Position numbers and translations under genes: made by a program. From NCBI RefSeq assembly GCF_002261425.1, contig NZ_NEVJ01000001.1, positions 496,001 to 560,000 on the forward strand: 64,000 nucleotides of DNA, written 5' to 3'. The notes under the pieces were generated by a model, which did no database searches, was not told the origin of the DNA, and was given only the letters and a program-made list of their open reading frames with translations. Each line of letters starts with the position of its first letter. Position 1 is the stretch's first letter. This DNA comes from Bordetella genomosp. 9 (GTDB lineage: Bacteria > Pseudomonadota > Gammaproteobacteria > Burkholderiales > Burkholderiaceae_B). This document shows, piece by piece, positions 18,371 to 27,239 of this stretch.

Positions 18371-19549
18371 ATGTCCGCCCAGCTTACTCCCGCCGCGTCC
18401 GCCGTCGAAGCCGAATCCTTCGGCATCGCCTCGGTCGCCGAAATCATCGCCGAGCTGCGCGCCGGGCGCATCGTCATCCTGGTCGACGAAGAAGACCGGG
18501 AAAACGAAGGCGACCTGGTCATGGCCGCGGAATTCGTCACGCCGGAGGCCATCAACTTCATGGTCACCCACGGCCGCGGCCTGGTCTGCCTGACGCTGAC
18601 CGAGGAACGCTGCCGCCAGCTGGACCTGCCGCTGATGGCCACCCGCAACGGCACCCGCTTTGGCACCAATTTCACCGTGTCGATCGAGGCCGCGGAAGGC
18701 GTGGAAACCGGCATCTCGGCCGCCGACCGCGCGCGCACCATCCGCGTGGCCGTGGCGCGCGACGCCAAGCCGGCCGATCTGGTGCAGCCTGGCCATATCT
18801 TCCCCGTGCGCGCCGTCCCCGGCGGCGTCCTGGTCAGGGCCGGCCATACCGAAGCCGGCTGCGACCTGACCGCCATGGCGGGCCTGACCCCGGCCGCCGT
18901 CATCTGCGAAATCCTCAAGCCGGACGGCACGATGGCGCGCCTGCCGGACCTGGTGGCGTTCGCCAAGGCGCACGACCTGAAAATAGGCACCATCGCCGAC
19001 CTGATCCAGTACCGCAGCGAGCACGAATCCATCATCCAGCGGCTGGGCGAGCGCCCGATGCGCACGCCGTGGGGCGCATTCCGCTCGGTGGCGTATCGCG
19101 ACACCGCCACGCAATCCATCCACCTGGCGCTGGTGCACGGCGACATCGATCCGCAGCGCGAGACCCTGGTGCGGGTGCACGAACCGGCGTCGCTGCTGGA
19201 CGTCCTGGACATGGGCGCCAGCCAGCACAGCTGGGGCGTGGCGCAAGCCCTGCAGACCATCGCCACCGCGCCGGCCGGCGTGGTGGTGTTGATGAATTGC
19301 CAGGCGGGCGGCGAACACCTGTCCGAACAGATCGCCGCCTGGGGCGAGCCCGCCAGCGGCGCCAGGGACGAATCCCGCGCCGACCGCGTCGGGCTGCGCA
19401 CCTACGGCATCGGCGCCCAGATCCTGCGCGACCTGAACGTCGGCCAGATGAAATTGCTGGCGCGGCCGCGCCGGATGCCCAGCATGGCGGGCTTCGCCCT
19501 GTCGATTACAGGTTACGATTGCGACCCTCCCGCGTCCCCGGTACGCTAG
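18371..19549 (+). CDS. ribBA: 3,4-dihydroxy-2-butanone 4-phosphate synthase fused to GTP cyclohydrolase II-like domain (RibBX type)
   Basis: 392 residues. The N-terminal half is RibB: acidic metal-binding segment DEEDRENEGDLVMAAEF and HTEAGCDLTAMAG, making 3,4-dihydroxy-2-butanone 4-phosphate from ribulose 5-phosphate. The C-terminal half looks like GTP cyclohydrolase II, but where the zinc cysteines should lie it reads VHEPASLLDVLDMGASQHSWG, with none of the three Cys ligands. That matches the known proteobacterial RibBX variant, in which the second domain lacks cyclohydrolase activity. A true RibA should exist elsewhere in the genome. It is followed by ribH and nusB. No FMN riboswitch is recognisable upstream. 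Confidence 0.92.
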   Translation: MSAQLTPAASAVEAESFGIASVAEIIAELRAGRIVILVDEEDRENEGDLVMAAEFVTPEAINFMVTHGRGLVCLTLTEERCRQLDLPLMATRNGTRFGTNFTVSIEAAEGVETGISAADRARTIRVAVARDAKPADLVQPGHIFPVRAVPGGVLVRAGHTEAGCDLTAMAGLTPAAVICEILKPDGTMARLPDLVAFAKAHDLKIGTIADLIQYRSEHESIIQRLGERPMRTPWGAFRSVAYRDTATQSIHLALVHGDIDPQRETLVRVHEPASLLDVLDMGASQHSWGVAQALQTIATAPAGVVVLMNCQAGGEHLSEQIAAWGEPASGARDESRADRVGLRTYGIGAQILRDLNVGQMKLLARPRRMPSMAGFALSITGYDCDPPASPVR

Positions 19550-19639
19550 GCGCACAGGCTTCACTCGCGGGTGCCGCCACCCGACACCCGCCGCTTCCAA
19601 TTTTGCGACCACCGCCGCAACCCTATAAGGCAGTCATCG

Positions 19640-20176
19640 ATGAATCCCTACACCTTATCCCCCGACATGAACGGCGAGGGGCTGCACATCGGCATCGTCC
19701 GCGCCCGGTTCAACGAGGAGATCGGCCAGACCGAACAGGAAGCTTGCCTGGAAGAACTGGCCAAGCTGGGCGTCGACGAACGCGACGTCATGCTGGTTTC
19801 CGTGCCGGGTGCGCTGGAGCTGGGCGTCACGCTGGCGCGCATGGCCGAAACCTATGAATTCGACGCCCTGATCGCACTGGGCGCCGTGATCCGCGGCGAA
19901 ACCTACCATTTCGAGGTCGTCAGCAACGAAATGGCCGCGGCGATCACCCGTATCTCCGTGGAAACCGGCATCCCCATCGCCAACGGCGTTTTGACGGTCG
20001 ATACCGACGAACAGGCCGAAGCCCGCGCGCCCGGCAAGGGCCGCGACTGCGCCCAGGTCGCCGTCGAGATGGCCAACCTGATCGCCGCCCTCGAACCCGA
20101 AGAAGACGACGAAGACGGGGAAGAGGAAGACGACGAAGATTTCGACGAAGAAGAAGACGATGACAACCGCCGCTGA
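19640..20176 (+). CDS. ribH: 6,7-dimethyl-8-ribityllumazine synthase
   Basis: RibH condenses the RibB product with 5-amino-6-ribitylaminouracil. The 178-residue protein carries [22 protein letters not shown] and [19 protein letters not shown], with the catalytic His in the last. The start at 19640 is preceded by AAGG; an upstream in-frame ATG at 19571 lacks support. The last about 25 residues form a strongly acidic tail of Asp and Glu, longer than in typical lumazine synthases. That tail's coding end overlaps the nusB start by 17 bases. Confidence 0.95.
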   Translation: MNPYTLSPDMNGEGLHIGIVRARFNEEIGQTEQEACLEELAKLGVDERDVMLVSVPGALELGVTLARMAETYEFDALIALGAVIRGETYHFEVVSNEMAAAITRISVETGIPIANGVLTVDTDEQAEARAPGKGRDCAQVAVEMANLIAALEPEEDDEDGEEEDDEDFDEEEDDDNRR

Positions 20177-20648
20177 TCAGGCCGCCCAGGTACGCGCCAA
20201 CGCGCGCAGCGCGCGTCGCCGCGCCCGTGAATTCGCCCTGCAGGGCGTCTACGCCTGGCTGCTGCGCGGCGGCGAAGGCACCCAGGACGCCGGCGAAATC
20301 GACGCCCATCTGCGCGATGCCGAGGATTTTTCCGAAGCCGACGCGCAGTGGTTCAAGACCTTGCTGCACGGCGTGCTGCGTGAAGCCCCCGACCTGCGCG
20401 AGCGCTTCACGCCCTTCATCGACAGGCCGTTGAACGAGCTGTCGCCGGTCGAACACGGCATACTGCTGATCGGCAGCTACGAGCTGGTGCACCACGTCGA
20501 AGTCCCCTACAAGGTCGCCATCAACGAAGCCGTCGAACTGGCCAAGTCCTTCGGCGGCACAGACGGCTTCAAGTTTGTGAACGGCGTGCTGGACAAGTTG
20601 GCGGCGGACGTACGGGCCAAGGAAGTCGCCGCGGCGGCGCGGCGCTGA
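20160..20648 (+). CDS. nusB: Transcription antitermination factor NusB
   Basis: NusB binds boxA RNA with NusE (S10) in rRNA antitermination. The 162-residue all-helical protein shows the family core [37 protein letters not shown] and [34 protein letters not shown]. Its first codons lie inside the acidic tail of ribH. The ribH-nusB-thiL-pgpA order is common in Proteobacteria. Confidence 0.97.
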   Translation: MTTAADQAAQVRANARSARRRAREFALQGVYAWLLRGGEGTQDAGEIDAHLRDAEDFSEADAQWFKTLLHGVLREAPDLRERFTPFIDRPLNELSPVEHGILLIGSYELVHHVEVPYKVAINEAVELAKSFGGTDGFKFVNGVLDKLAADVRAKEVAAAARR

Positions 20649-20697
20649 TCCCGACGGAACCTGCTCGCGCGGCGCCGATCCACTGCAAGGAATCCGC

Positions 20698-21663
20698 GTG
20701 GCTTCCGAATTCGACCTGATAGACCGGTACTTCAAGCGCGTCGCCCCCGCCGGCATGGTGGGCGTCGGCGACGATTGCGCCCTGTTCGGCGTGCCGGCCG
20801 GCATGCAGGTGGCGACCAGCACGGACCTGTTGATCGAAGGCCGGCATTTCTTTCCGGACGTCGATCCACGCGCGCTCGGGCACAAGGCATTGGCGGTGAA
20901 CGTATCGGACCTGGCCGCGATGGGTGCACGGCCCATCGGCTGCCTGCTGGGCCTCGCGCTGCCGGAGGCCAGGGAATTTTGGCTGGCGGCCTTCGCCCAG
21001 GGCTTCCATGCCATGGCCGACCAGGCCGGCTGCCCGCTGATAGGCGGCGACACCACGGGCAATCCCGGCGCGCTCGCCATCAGCGTGACGGTGTTCGGCG
21101 CGGTCCGGCCGGAAGCCGCGCTGCGCCGCGACGCTGCGCGGGTGGGTGACGATATCTGGGTGTCGGGCACCCTGGGCGATGCCGACATCGCCTATCGGCT
21201 GCTGGGCGGCCACATGCCCGCCGATGCCGCGCTGCTGGCGCGCACACGCACCGCGCTGGAGTGGCCGCAGCCACGCTACACCCTGGGCCCGGCCCTGGCC
21301 GGCGTCGCCCACGCGGCCATCGATGTCTCCGACGGGTTGCTGCAGGATCTGGGCCACATCCTGAAGGCCAGCGGCGTCGGTGCGCGGCTGGCGTGGGACG
21401 CCATGCCGGTTTCCAGCGCGCTGGCGGGCCTGCCGCCGGCCCGTGTGCGGCACGCCGTGCTGGCCGGCGGCGACGTTTATGAATTGTGCTTTACGGCCCC
21501 CGCCGATCGCGCCGACGCCATTCGCCGCATCGGCGCCGAATGCGGCGTGGCGGTGAGCCGCATCGGCGCCGTCGATGCCGGCGGCCAGCTCGTGGTGCTG
21601 GATGCGGACGGCACCCCGTTGCGCGACCTTCCCCGCGGTTTCGATCACTTCCGTTCCTCATGA
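20698..21663 (+). CDS. thiL: Thiamine-monophosphate kinase
   Basis: ThiL phosphorylates thiamine monophosphate to the diphosphate coenzyme. The 321-residue protein starts with GTG at 20698, supported by AAGGAA six to eleven bases upstream. Visible motifs: GVGDDCALF, STDLLIEGRHFF and NVSDLAAMGARP (metal and substrate contacts), then GGDTTG and AIDVSDGLLQDLGHI. Its stop overlaps the pgpA start (ATGA). Confidence 0.96.
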   Translation: MASEFDLIDRYFKRVAPAGMVGVGDDCALFGVPAGMQVATSTDLLIEGRHFFPDVDPRALGHKALAVNVSDLAAMGARPIGCLLGLALPEAREFWLAAFAQGFHAMADQAGCPLIGGDTTGNPGALAISVTVFGAVRPEAALRRDAARVGDDIWVSGTLGDADIAYRLLGGHMPADAALLARTRTALEWPQPRYTLGPALAGVAHAAIDVSDGLLQDLGHILKASGVGARLAWDAMPVSSALAGLPPARVRHAVLAGGDVYELCFTAPADRADAIRRIGAECGVAVSRIGAVDAGGQLVVLDADGTPLRDLPRGFDHFRSS

Positions 21664-22202
21664 ATCACACTACGCCGGATCCAGACCCCGTTTCCATGCG
21701 GGCACGCGCTCGCGTCGCTTTCCCGTCCTTTTCGTGGATATCCAAGACCCCCAGCCGCTTCGTCGCCTTCGGGCTGGGGTCGGGCCTGATCCGGCCGGCC
21801 TCCGGCACCTGGGGCACCCTGCTGGCCTGGATCCTGTGGCTGCCCGCGGCCCACTGGCTCGGCGACCTGGCGTTGGGCCTGCTAATTGCTCTGGCGATCG
21901 TCTATGGATGCTGGGCTTGTCATCGTGCGGGCCAGGAGCTGGGCGAACCCGATCATGTCGGCATGGTCTGGGACGAAATGGCCGCCTTCTGGCTGGTGTT
22001 GTGGCTGGTGCCGAGCGGGTGGGTGGCGCAACTTTGCGCCTTCGTCCTGTTCCGTGTTTTCGACATCGTGAAGCCGCCGCCCATCCGCTATTTTGATGCG
22101 CGCATGAAGAACGGTATCGGGGTGATGTGGGATGACCTGCTGGCAGCGGCCTACGCGCTGCTGGTCATGGCAATTGCAGTGCGTTTGGGAGCATTTCAAT
22201 GA
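21660..22202 (+). CDS. pgpA: Phosphatidylglycerophosphatase A
   Basis: PgpA dephosphorylates phosphatidylglycerophosphate to phosphatidylglycerol at the inner membrane. The 180-residue protein has GSGLIRPASGTWGTLL, WDEMAAFW, FRVFDIVKPPPIRYFD and GIGVMWDDLLAA, matching the family in order, with several membrane helices. The start at 21660 (MNHTTPDP) is chosen because it overlaps the thiL stop as ATGA. The cinA start overlaps its own stop in the same way. Confidence 0.95.
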   Translation: MNHTTPDPDPVSMRARARVAFPSFSWISKTPSRFVAFGLGSGLIRPASGTWGTLLAWILWLPAAHWLGDLALGLLIALAIVYGCWACHRAGQELGEPDHVGMVWDEMAAFWLVLWLVPSGWVAQLCAFVLFRVFDIVKPPPIRYFDARMKNGIGVMWDDLLAAAYALLVMAIAVRLGAFQ

Positions 22203-22738
22203 CGACGTTCGACAGCAATACGATCAACCTGGCCGCCGCGCTGGGTCGGGAACTGAAGCGCCGCAACTGGATGATGGGTACGGCCGAATCCTGCACCGGC
22301 GGACTGGTCGCCGGCGCCATTACCGCGGTCGCCGGCTCCAGCGCCTGGTTCGACCGGGGCTTCGTCACCTACAGCAACGAGGCCAAGGTGGTCGACCTGC
22401 AGGTATCGCCGGATACCCTGAACCTGTATGGCGCCGTCAGCGAACCCGTGGCCCAGGAAATGGCCAATGGCGTATTGCTGGAATCCCTGGGCGCGCACGT
22501 GGCGGTGTCCACCACGGGCATCGCCGGGCCGGAAGGCGGAACGCCCGGCAAGCCCGTCGGCATGGTGTGTTTCGGCTTCGCGGTGCGCGTGGGCAGCGGC
22601 ATCACCACCCGCGCCGCCACGCACGTCTTCAACGGCGACCGTGCGCAGATCCGCGAACAGGCCGTGGCCTTCGCCCTGCTGGGCCTGCTCGAAACCATAG
22701 GCGCCAGGGTCGAAGAGCCGGCTCCCACGCTGGTCTGA
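22199..22738 (+). CDS. pncC: Nicotinamide-nucleotide amidohydrolase (CinA C-terminal family)
   Basis: A 179-residue single-domain protein of the CinA C-terminal family, which deamidates NMN to nicotinate mononucleotide in pyridine recycling. The catalytic region is TAESCTGGLVAGAITAVAGSSAWFDRGFVTYSNEAK, with the second signature TTGIAGPEGGTPGKPVGMVCFGF. The N-terminal ADP-ribose pyrophosphatase-like domain of full CinA is absent, as in E. coli PncC. Last gene of the coupled ribBX-to-cinA series. Confidence 0.92.
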   Translation: MTTFDSNTINLAAALGRELKRRNWMMGTAESCTGGLVAGAITAVAGSSAWFDRGFVTYSNEAKVVDLQVSPDTLNLYGAVSEPVAQEMANGVLLESLGAHVAVSTTGIAGPEGGTPGKPVGMVCFGFAVRVGSGITTRAATHVFNGDRAQIREQAVAFALLGLLETIGARVEEPAPTLV

Positions 22739-22755
22739 CCCCTGCTGCCCGATCG

Positions 22756-22790
22756 CGGCCCGGCATCGCATGACGATGCCGGGCCGTTGT
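22756..22790 (+). terminator. Strong hairpin after cinA
   Basis: GGCCCGGCATCG and CGATGCCGGGCC form a perfect 12-base stem (13 with the flanking C-G) around loop CATGA, followed by GTTGT. It lies between the convergent cinA and pyrF genes and could serve both. The T-run is weak. Confidence 0.7.
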
Positions 22791-22855
22791 CATGTCCGAA
22801 CGACAGCCGGGACGGAAGACCGAAGCGAATCCGGGAGCGGACCGCGCCCCGGTCC

Positions 22856-23674
22856 TCAGCGCACCGCGTTGATGGCGTCGCGCAGGTCCTTGGCGGCCGC
22901 GCCCGCGGCTTCCCGCCAATCCTTGCCGCCCGACGCGTACAGGATGGCCCGGGACGAACTGATCAACATGCCCGTCCCGTGCGCATTGCGCGCATTGGTC
23001 ACCGTGGCCGTCACGTCGCCACCCTGCGCGCCTATGCCCGGTATCAGCACCGGGACGGCATCGCCCACGCGCTGGCGTACCGCCGCAAGCTCGTTGGGAT
23101 AGGTGGCGCCCACCACCAGGCCGCATTGGCCGTGGCTATTCCATTTGTCCGCGACCAGGCCGGCCACGTGCAGGTATAGCGGTTCGCCTTCTTCCGTTTT
23201 CAGGAACTGCAGGTCCGAGCCGCCGGGGTTGGAGGTGCGGCACAGGACGAACACGCCGCGATCGGTCCAGCGCAGATAGGGGTCGACCGAATCCAGGCCC
23301 ATGTACGGACTGACGGTCACGCAATGCGCGTTGTAGCGCTCGAACGCCTCGCGTGCGTACTGTTCCGCGGTCGAGCCGATATCGCCGCGCTTGGCGTCCA
23401 GCACGATGGCATGGTCCGGATGCCGTTCGCGGATATGCGCGCATAGCGCCTCCAGCTGGTCTTCCGCCCGTGCGGCGGCGAAATACGCGATCTGCGGTTT
23501 GAAACTGCAGGCGTAGGGCGCCGTCGCGTCGACGATGTCGCGGCAGAAACGGAAGATGGCGTCGGGTTCCCCGTCCAGTTCATGGGGCAGGCGCTGCACG
23601 TCCGGATCCAGGCCGACCGTCAGCAGCGAGCCGGAGGTCTCCCAGGCGGCGTCGAGTTTTTCTTTGAAATTCAT
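22856..23674 (-). CDS. pyrF: Orotidine 5'-phosphate decarboxylase
   Basis: PyrF decarboxylates OMP to UMP. The 272-residue length and start ([29 protein letters not shown]) match the longer type 2 enzyme subfamily of Betaproteobacteria and Actinobacteria. The catalytic Lys/Asp cluster is [18 protein letters not shown]. It stands alone between the cinA terminator and dgkA. Confidence 0.96.
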   Translation of the reverse strand: MNFKEKLDAAWETSGSLLTVGLDPDVQRLPHELDGEPDAIFRFCRDIVDATAPYACSFKPQIAYFAAARAEDQLEALCAHIRERHPDHAIVLDAKRGDIGSTAEQYAREAFERYNAHCVTVSPYMGLDSVDPYLRWTDRGVFVLCRTSNPGGSDLQFLKTEEGEPLYLHVAGLVADKWNSHGQCGLVVGATYPNELAAVRQRVGDAVPVLIPGIGAQGGDVTATVTNARNAHGTGMLISSSRAILYASGGKDWREAAGAAAKDLRDAINAVR

Positions 23675-23740
23675 CGTCAGTGGAAGGTTGCGCGTCGGTG
23701 AACCGCGCCAGTGTACCGCTTGCCTAAGCGGCCGCGTCCT

Positions 23741-24136
23741 TCAGAGCAGGAAGCGGCCGATCGCCACGGCGGCCCAGATCGCCACCGTGAAGATCAGGCA
23801 GAGCAGCACCGCGGCGCTGCCCAGGTCCTTGGCGCGTCCCAGCAGCGGGTGCATTTCCACCGACAGCGCATCGGCCAGGGCCTCGATGGCGGAATTCAGC
23901 AGTTCGGTCACCAGCACCATGGTGACCGACATGATGAGAATGAAGACTTCCAGCACGGACCGGCCCAGCCAGAAGGCGGCCGGGATCAGCAGGATGGCCA
24001 GGGCGAGTTCCTGGCGGAACGCCGCTTCGTAGCGGATCGCCGCGCGCAGCCCCTGCATGGAGTAGCGCAGCGCGTTGAAGATGCGGCGCATGCCGCCGGT
24101 GCTTTTGTAGGGCGAGTGCTGCGGTGTAGGCGTCAT
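23741..24136 (-). CDS. dgkA: Diacylglycerol kinase
   Basis: A 131-residue integral membrane kinase that returns diacylglycerol to phosphatidic acid. Three helices are visible, with the catalytic motif TELLNSAIEALADAL between helices 2 and 3 and YEAAFRQELALA before helix 1. The frame is open upstream to 24232, but the ATG at 24136 gives the usual family length and places the amphipathic helix (RRIFNALRYSMQGLRAA) near the N-terminus. Confidence 0.93.
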   Translation of the reverse strand: MTPTPQHSPYKSTGGMRRIFNALRYSMQGLRAAIRYEAAFRQELALAILLIPAAFWLGRSVLEVFILIMSVTMVLVTELLNSAIEALADALSVEMHPLLGRAKDLGSAAVLLCLIFTVAIWAAVAIGRFLL

Positions 24137-24231
24137 GGCGGATAGGTTGGACCGGCGGAGAGGGCGACCGCCGCAATGATAAGCAGAAACCCTAATTGTT
24201 TCATCATGCCGTGGCGCGCAGTATGCGGTCA

Positions 24232-24254
24232 ATTGGTAAGGCCACTTGACCGAT
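24232..24254. promoter_or_regulatory. Imperfect dyad before the GntR gene
   Basis: Seven of eleven base pairs match in an inverted repeat built on ATtGGTaA ... T.ACCgAT, just before the GntR start. The GGT/ACC arms resemble GntR-family operators. Autoregulation is inferred and weakly supported. Confidence 0.3.
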
Positions 24255-24261
24255 CAGCCGC

Positions 24262-25008
24262 ATGCCGTTTCACGCCATTGAACCCCGGCGACTGTACCGC
24301 CAGATCGCGGACCAGTTGCGGGCCCTGATAGAGCGGGGCGAATTTCCCGTGGGGACCCGCCTGCCTCCGGAACGCGACCTGGCGCTGAAAATGGGCGTTT
24401 CGCGGCCGTCGGTGCGCGAAGCCCTGATCGCCCTGGAAGTCGAAGGCCTGGTCGAAGTGCGGATGGGTTCCGGCATCTACGTCCGGGCGCGCGGCGACGG
24501 CGCGGCAGGCGGCAGCGTGGTGGCGGAAAGTCCGCTGGACACCATACTGGCGCGGCAGTTGATCGAAGGCGAACTGGCGGCGCAGGCCGCGCGCGTGATG
24601 AAGGCGCCGGATATCGCCGGCCTGCGCCAGGCGCTGGACGTCATGCGCGAGGAAGCCGGCTCCGGCAATATCCCCGCGCGCGGCGACCGCCTGTTCCATG
24701 TGCGCATCGCCGCCGCCACCGAGAATTCGGTGCTGCTGCGGCTGGTGGGCGAGCTTTACGACGAGCGCCACAATCCGCTGGCGGTGCAGCTGGGCAGTCA
24801 TTTCGAGAACGCGGAAAGCTGGGAAGCGGCCATCGCCGAACACGAACGGGTGGTCGACGCGATCGCGGCTGGCGACGCCGCGGCCGCGCGCGCGGCCATG
24901 CGTGACCACATGGCCAGGTCGCACGATCGCTTCACCGCGCAATGGTCGGCGGCGGATGGTGGGGCAGGCAAACTCAAGGCGGTATCCGGAACCATGGGCG
25001 AAGCGTAG
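24262..25008 (+). CDS. GntR/FCD-family regulator of the sugar-acid cluster
   Basis: A 248-residue FadR-subfamily regulator. The winged helix (about 8-75) contains GTRLPPERDLALKMGVSRPSVREALIALEVEGLVEVRMGSGIYV, a textbook GntR motif. The C-terminal FCD all-helical domain carries FHVRIAAATEN and EHERVVDAIAAGD, with His residues in metal/ligand positions. First gene of the cluster running to 33880; it probably responds to a sugar acid and controls these genes. Confidence 0.88.
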   Translation: MPFHAIEPRRLYRQIADQLRALIERGEFPVGTRLPPERDLALKMGVSRPSVREALIALEVEGLVEVRMGSGIYVRARGDGAAGGSVVAESPLDTILARQLIEGELAAQAARVMKAPDIAGLRQALDVMREEAGSGNIPARGDRLFHVRIAAATENSVLLRLVGELYDERHNPLAVQLGSHFENAESWEAAIAEHERVVDAIAAGDAAAARAAMRDHMARSHDRFTAQWSAADGGAGKLKAVSGTMGEA

Positions 25009-25031
25009 CCATCGCCCCCGAAGGAGACACA

Positions 25032-25157
25032 ATGAAAGTCGCGAGCGAGGCGCCGGCGTACCGGCGGCAAGGGAAGCGGCGGGAAATGCGGCGAGCAGGG
25101 CCGCAACGAGGACCGCAACGAGGCCGGCAAGGAAGGCTGCAGGGGCGGCCGGCATGA
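25032..25157 (+). CDS. Possible 41-residue basic leader peptide or remnant
   Basis: A small frame with an excellent ribosome binding site (AAGGAGA, seven bases before the ATG) that ends in a TGA overlapping the ATG of the next dehydrogenase gene (ATGA). The predicted peptide is very rich in Arg, Gly and Gln. It contains a 12-base direct repeat (CCGCAACGAGGA/CCGCAACGAGGC). It may deliver ribosomes to the dehydrogenase start, which has only a weak site of its own, or be the remnant of an older start. No family is recognised. Confidence 0.4.
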   Translation: MKVASEAPAYRRQGKRREMRRAGPQRGPQRGRQGRLQGRPA

Positions 25158-26182
25158 GCATCGCCTGCCGCATCCACGGCGCCCGCGACCTGCGGCTGGA
25201 GCCGGACGATCCCGCGCCGCTGGCGCCCCATGACGTCGAGCTGCGCCTGGGCGCGGCCGGCATCTGCGGTTCCGACCTGCATTACTTCCTGCATGGCCGG
25301 GTCGGCGCTTTCGTCATCCGCGAGCCGTTGATCCCCGGCCACGAGGCCTCCGGCGTCGTCACGCGCGTCGGCGACGCGGTGACCCGCGTCGCGCCGGGCA
25401 TGAAGGTGGCCATCAACCCTTCGCATCCCTGCGGGCGCTGCGACTACTGCCGCGCCGGCCGCGACAACCTGTGCAGCAACATGCGTTTCCTGGGCAGCGC
25501 CAGCGTCTATCCCCACGTGCAGGGCATGTTCCGCGAGCGTTTCGTGATGGGCGAGCGGCAACTGACGCCGGTGCCCGAAGACATTACGCTGGGTGAACTG
25601 GCCTGTGCCGAGCCCCTGTCCATCGGCCTGCACGGCGTGCGCCGCGCGGGTGAAATGATGGGCCGCACGGTGCTCGTGACCGGCGGCGGCACCATAGGCT
25701 GCATGACGGTGATCGCCGCGCGCCTGGCGGGCGCCGCCCGCATCATCGTGTGCGACATCGCCGATCGTCCGCTGGACATGGCCCGCGCCGTCGGCGCCGA
25801 CGCCACGGTGCGCAGCGATACGGCCGACGCCGGCGAGCTGGCGGACGTGGCCGACATCGCCATCGAAGCCGCCGGCAGCCCCGCGGCCCTGGCAACCTGC
25901 CTGGCCGCCACGCGGCGCGGCGGGCGCATCGTGCAGGTGGGCACGCTGCCGGCCGACGGCCTGCATTTCCCGGCCAACAGCATCATGGCCCGCGAACTCG
26001 ACTACGTCGGCGCCTTTCGCGCCGGCCCCGAATTCGATTGGGCCGTCGCTTATCTACGCGCGCGCAAGGTCGACGTCCGGCCCTTGATGAGCGCGCAATT
26101 GCCGCTGGACCAGGCCGTCGCGGCCTTTGAACTGGCGGCCGACCGGACCCGCAGTACCAAGGTGCAACTCGTATGTGAATGA
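25154..26182 (+). CDS. Zinc-dependent dehydrogenase, L-idonate 5-dehydrogenase-like
   Basis: A 342-residue medium-chain dehydrogenase. Catalytic zinc ligands are Cys38 and His63-Glu64 (GHEASG); structural zinc cysteines are 93, 96, 99 and 107 in NPSHPCGRCDYCRAGRDNLC. The Rossmann motif is VTGGGTIGCMTV. The zinc-lobe wording resembles L-idonate 5-dehydrogenases, which interconvert idonate and 5-ketogluconate, but the real substrate in this cluster is unknown. The start at 25154 overlaps the stop of a small upstream frame (ATGA). Confidence 0.85.
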   Translation: MSIACRIHGARDLRLEPDDPAPLAPHDVELRLGAAGICGSDLHYFLHGRVGAFVIREPLIPGHEASGVVTRVGDAVTRVAPGMKVAINPSHPCGRCDYCRAGRDNLCSNMRFLGSASVYPHVQGMFRERFVMGERQLTPVPEDITLGELACAEPLSIGLHGVRRAGEMMGRTVLVTGGGTIGCMTVIAARLAGAARIIVCDIADRPLDMARAVGADATVRSDTADAGELADVADIAIEAAGSPAALATCLAATRRGGRIVQVGTLPADGLHFPANSIMARELDYVGAFRAGPEFDWAVAYLRARKVDVRPLMSAQLPLDQAVAAFELAADRTRSTKVQLVCE

Positions 26183-26250
26183 TGTTCCATTGAACCGACA
26201 GGCGGCGCCGCAGAGCGCATCGACGTCCTGCAAGAAAGAGGAGACACGAC

Positions 26251-27225
26251 ATGAAGCAAGGCCAGGCAGCCAGACTACTGTTCGCCGCGCTGGCGCTCGC
26301 CGTATCGGCGGGCGCGACCGCGCAGACCAAGCTGAAATGGGCGCACGTCTACGAGACGTCGGAACCTTTCCACACGGAATCCGTGTGGGCCGCCCAGGAA
26401 ATCGAGAAACGCACCAACGGCCGCTATCACATCGATGTCTACCCCGCGTCGCAACTGGGCAAGGAAAACGATATCAACCAGGGCCTGACGCTGGGCACCG
26501 TGGATATGATCATCTCCGGCTCCAGCTTTGCCGCCAAGTCGTTTCCGCGCATCGGCGTCACCTACTATCCCTATACCTTCCGCGACCCGCAGCACCTGCT
26601 CGCCTATACCAAGAGCGACATCTACAAGGAATTGGTCGAGGGCTACGAGAAAAAGACCAACAACCATATCGTCGCGACCACCTACTACGGCACGCGGCAG
26701 ACGACGTCCAACCGGCGCATCCAGAAGTGCTCGGACATGCAGGGGCTGAAGATGCGCGTGCCCGACGTGCCGGCCTACCTGGCGATGCCGCGCGCCTGCG
26801 GCGCCAATACGTCGCCGATCGCCTTCGCCGAGGTCTACCTGGCCTTGCAGAACGGCACGGTCGAGGCCCAGGAAAATCCGCTGACCACGATCGAGGCCAA
26901 GAAGTTCTACGAAGTGCAGAAGTACATCGCGCTGACCGGCCACATCGTCGACCACCTGAACACCATCATCTCCGGCCAGTTGTGGAAGAAGCTGTCACCC
27001 GAGGACCGCCAGATCTTCTCGGACGTGTCGCAGCAGGCCGCCGAACGCGCGTCCATGCAGATCATCGCGCGCGAAAAGGAGCTCGTGGACGAGTTCAAGA
27101 AGAAAGGCATCACGGTGGACACCGTGAACGTGGCCGACTTCCGCCAGACGGTGCTGGACAAGGTGCCGTTCAAGCAATACGGCTATGAGAAATCCGACTG
27201 GGAAAAAATCCAGGCCGTGAAGTGA
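26251..27225 (+). CDS. TRAP transporter substrate-binding protein (DctP type)
   Basis: A 324-residue periplasmic receptor with a Sec signal peptide (MKQGQAARLLFAALALAVSAGATAQ, cleavage after AQ or nearby). The DctP fold is supported by KWAHVYETSEPFHTESVWAAQEIEKRTNGRY and GLKMRVPDVPAYLAMPRACGANTSPIAFAEVYLALQNGTVEAQENP, where the conserved Arg binds the ligand carboxylate. It is preceded by AGAGGAGA. It delivers an organic acid, probably a sugar acid, to the membrane subunits encoded next. Confidence 0.93.
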   Translation: MKQGQAARLLFAALALAVSAGATAQTKLKWAHVYETSEPFHTESVWAAQEIEKRTNGRYHIDVYPASQLGKENDINQGLTLGTVDMIISGSSFAAKSFPRIGVTYYPYTFRDPQHLLAYTKSDIYKELVEGYEKKTNNHIVATTYYGTRQTTSNRRIQKCSDMQGLKMRVPDVPAYLAMPRACGANTSPIAFAEVYLALQNGTVEAQENPLTTIEAKKFYEVQKYIALTGHIVDHLNTIISGQLWKKLSPEDRQIFSDVSQQAAERASMQIIAREKELVDEFKKKGITVDTVNVADFRQTVLDKVPFKQYGYEKSDWEKIQAVK

Positions 27226-27239
27226 GCGGAGGAAACGCC

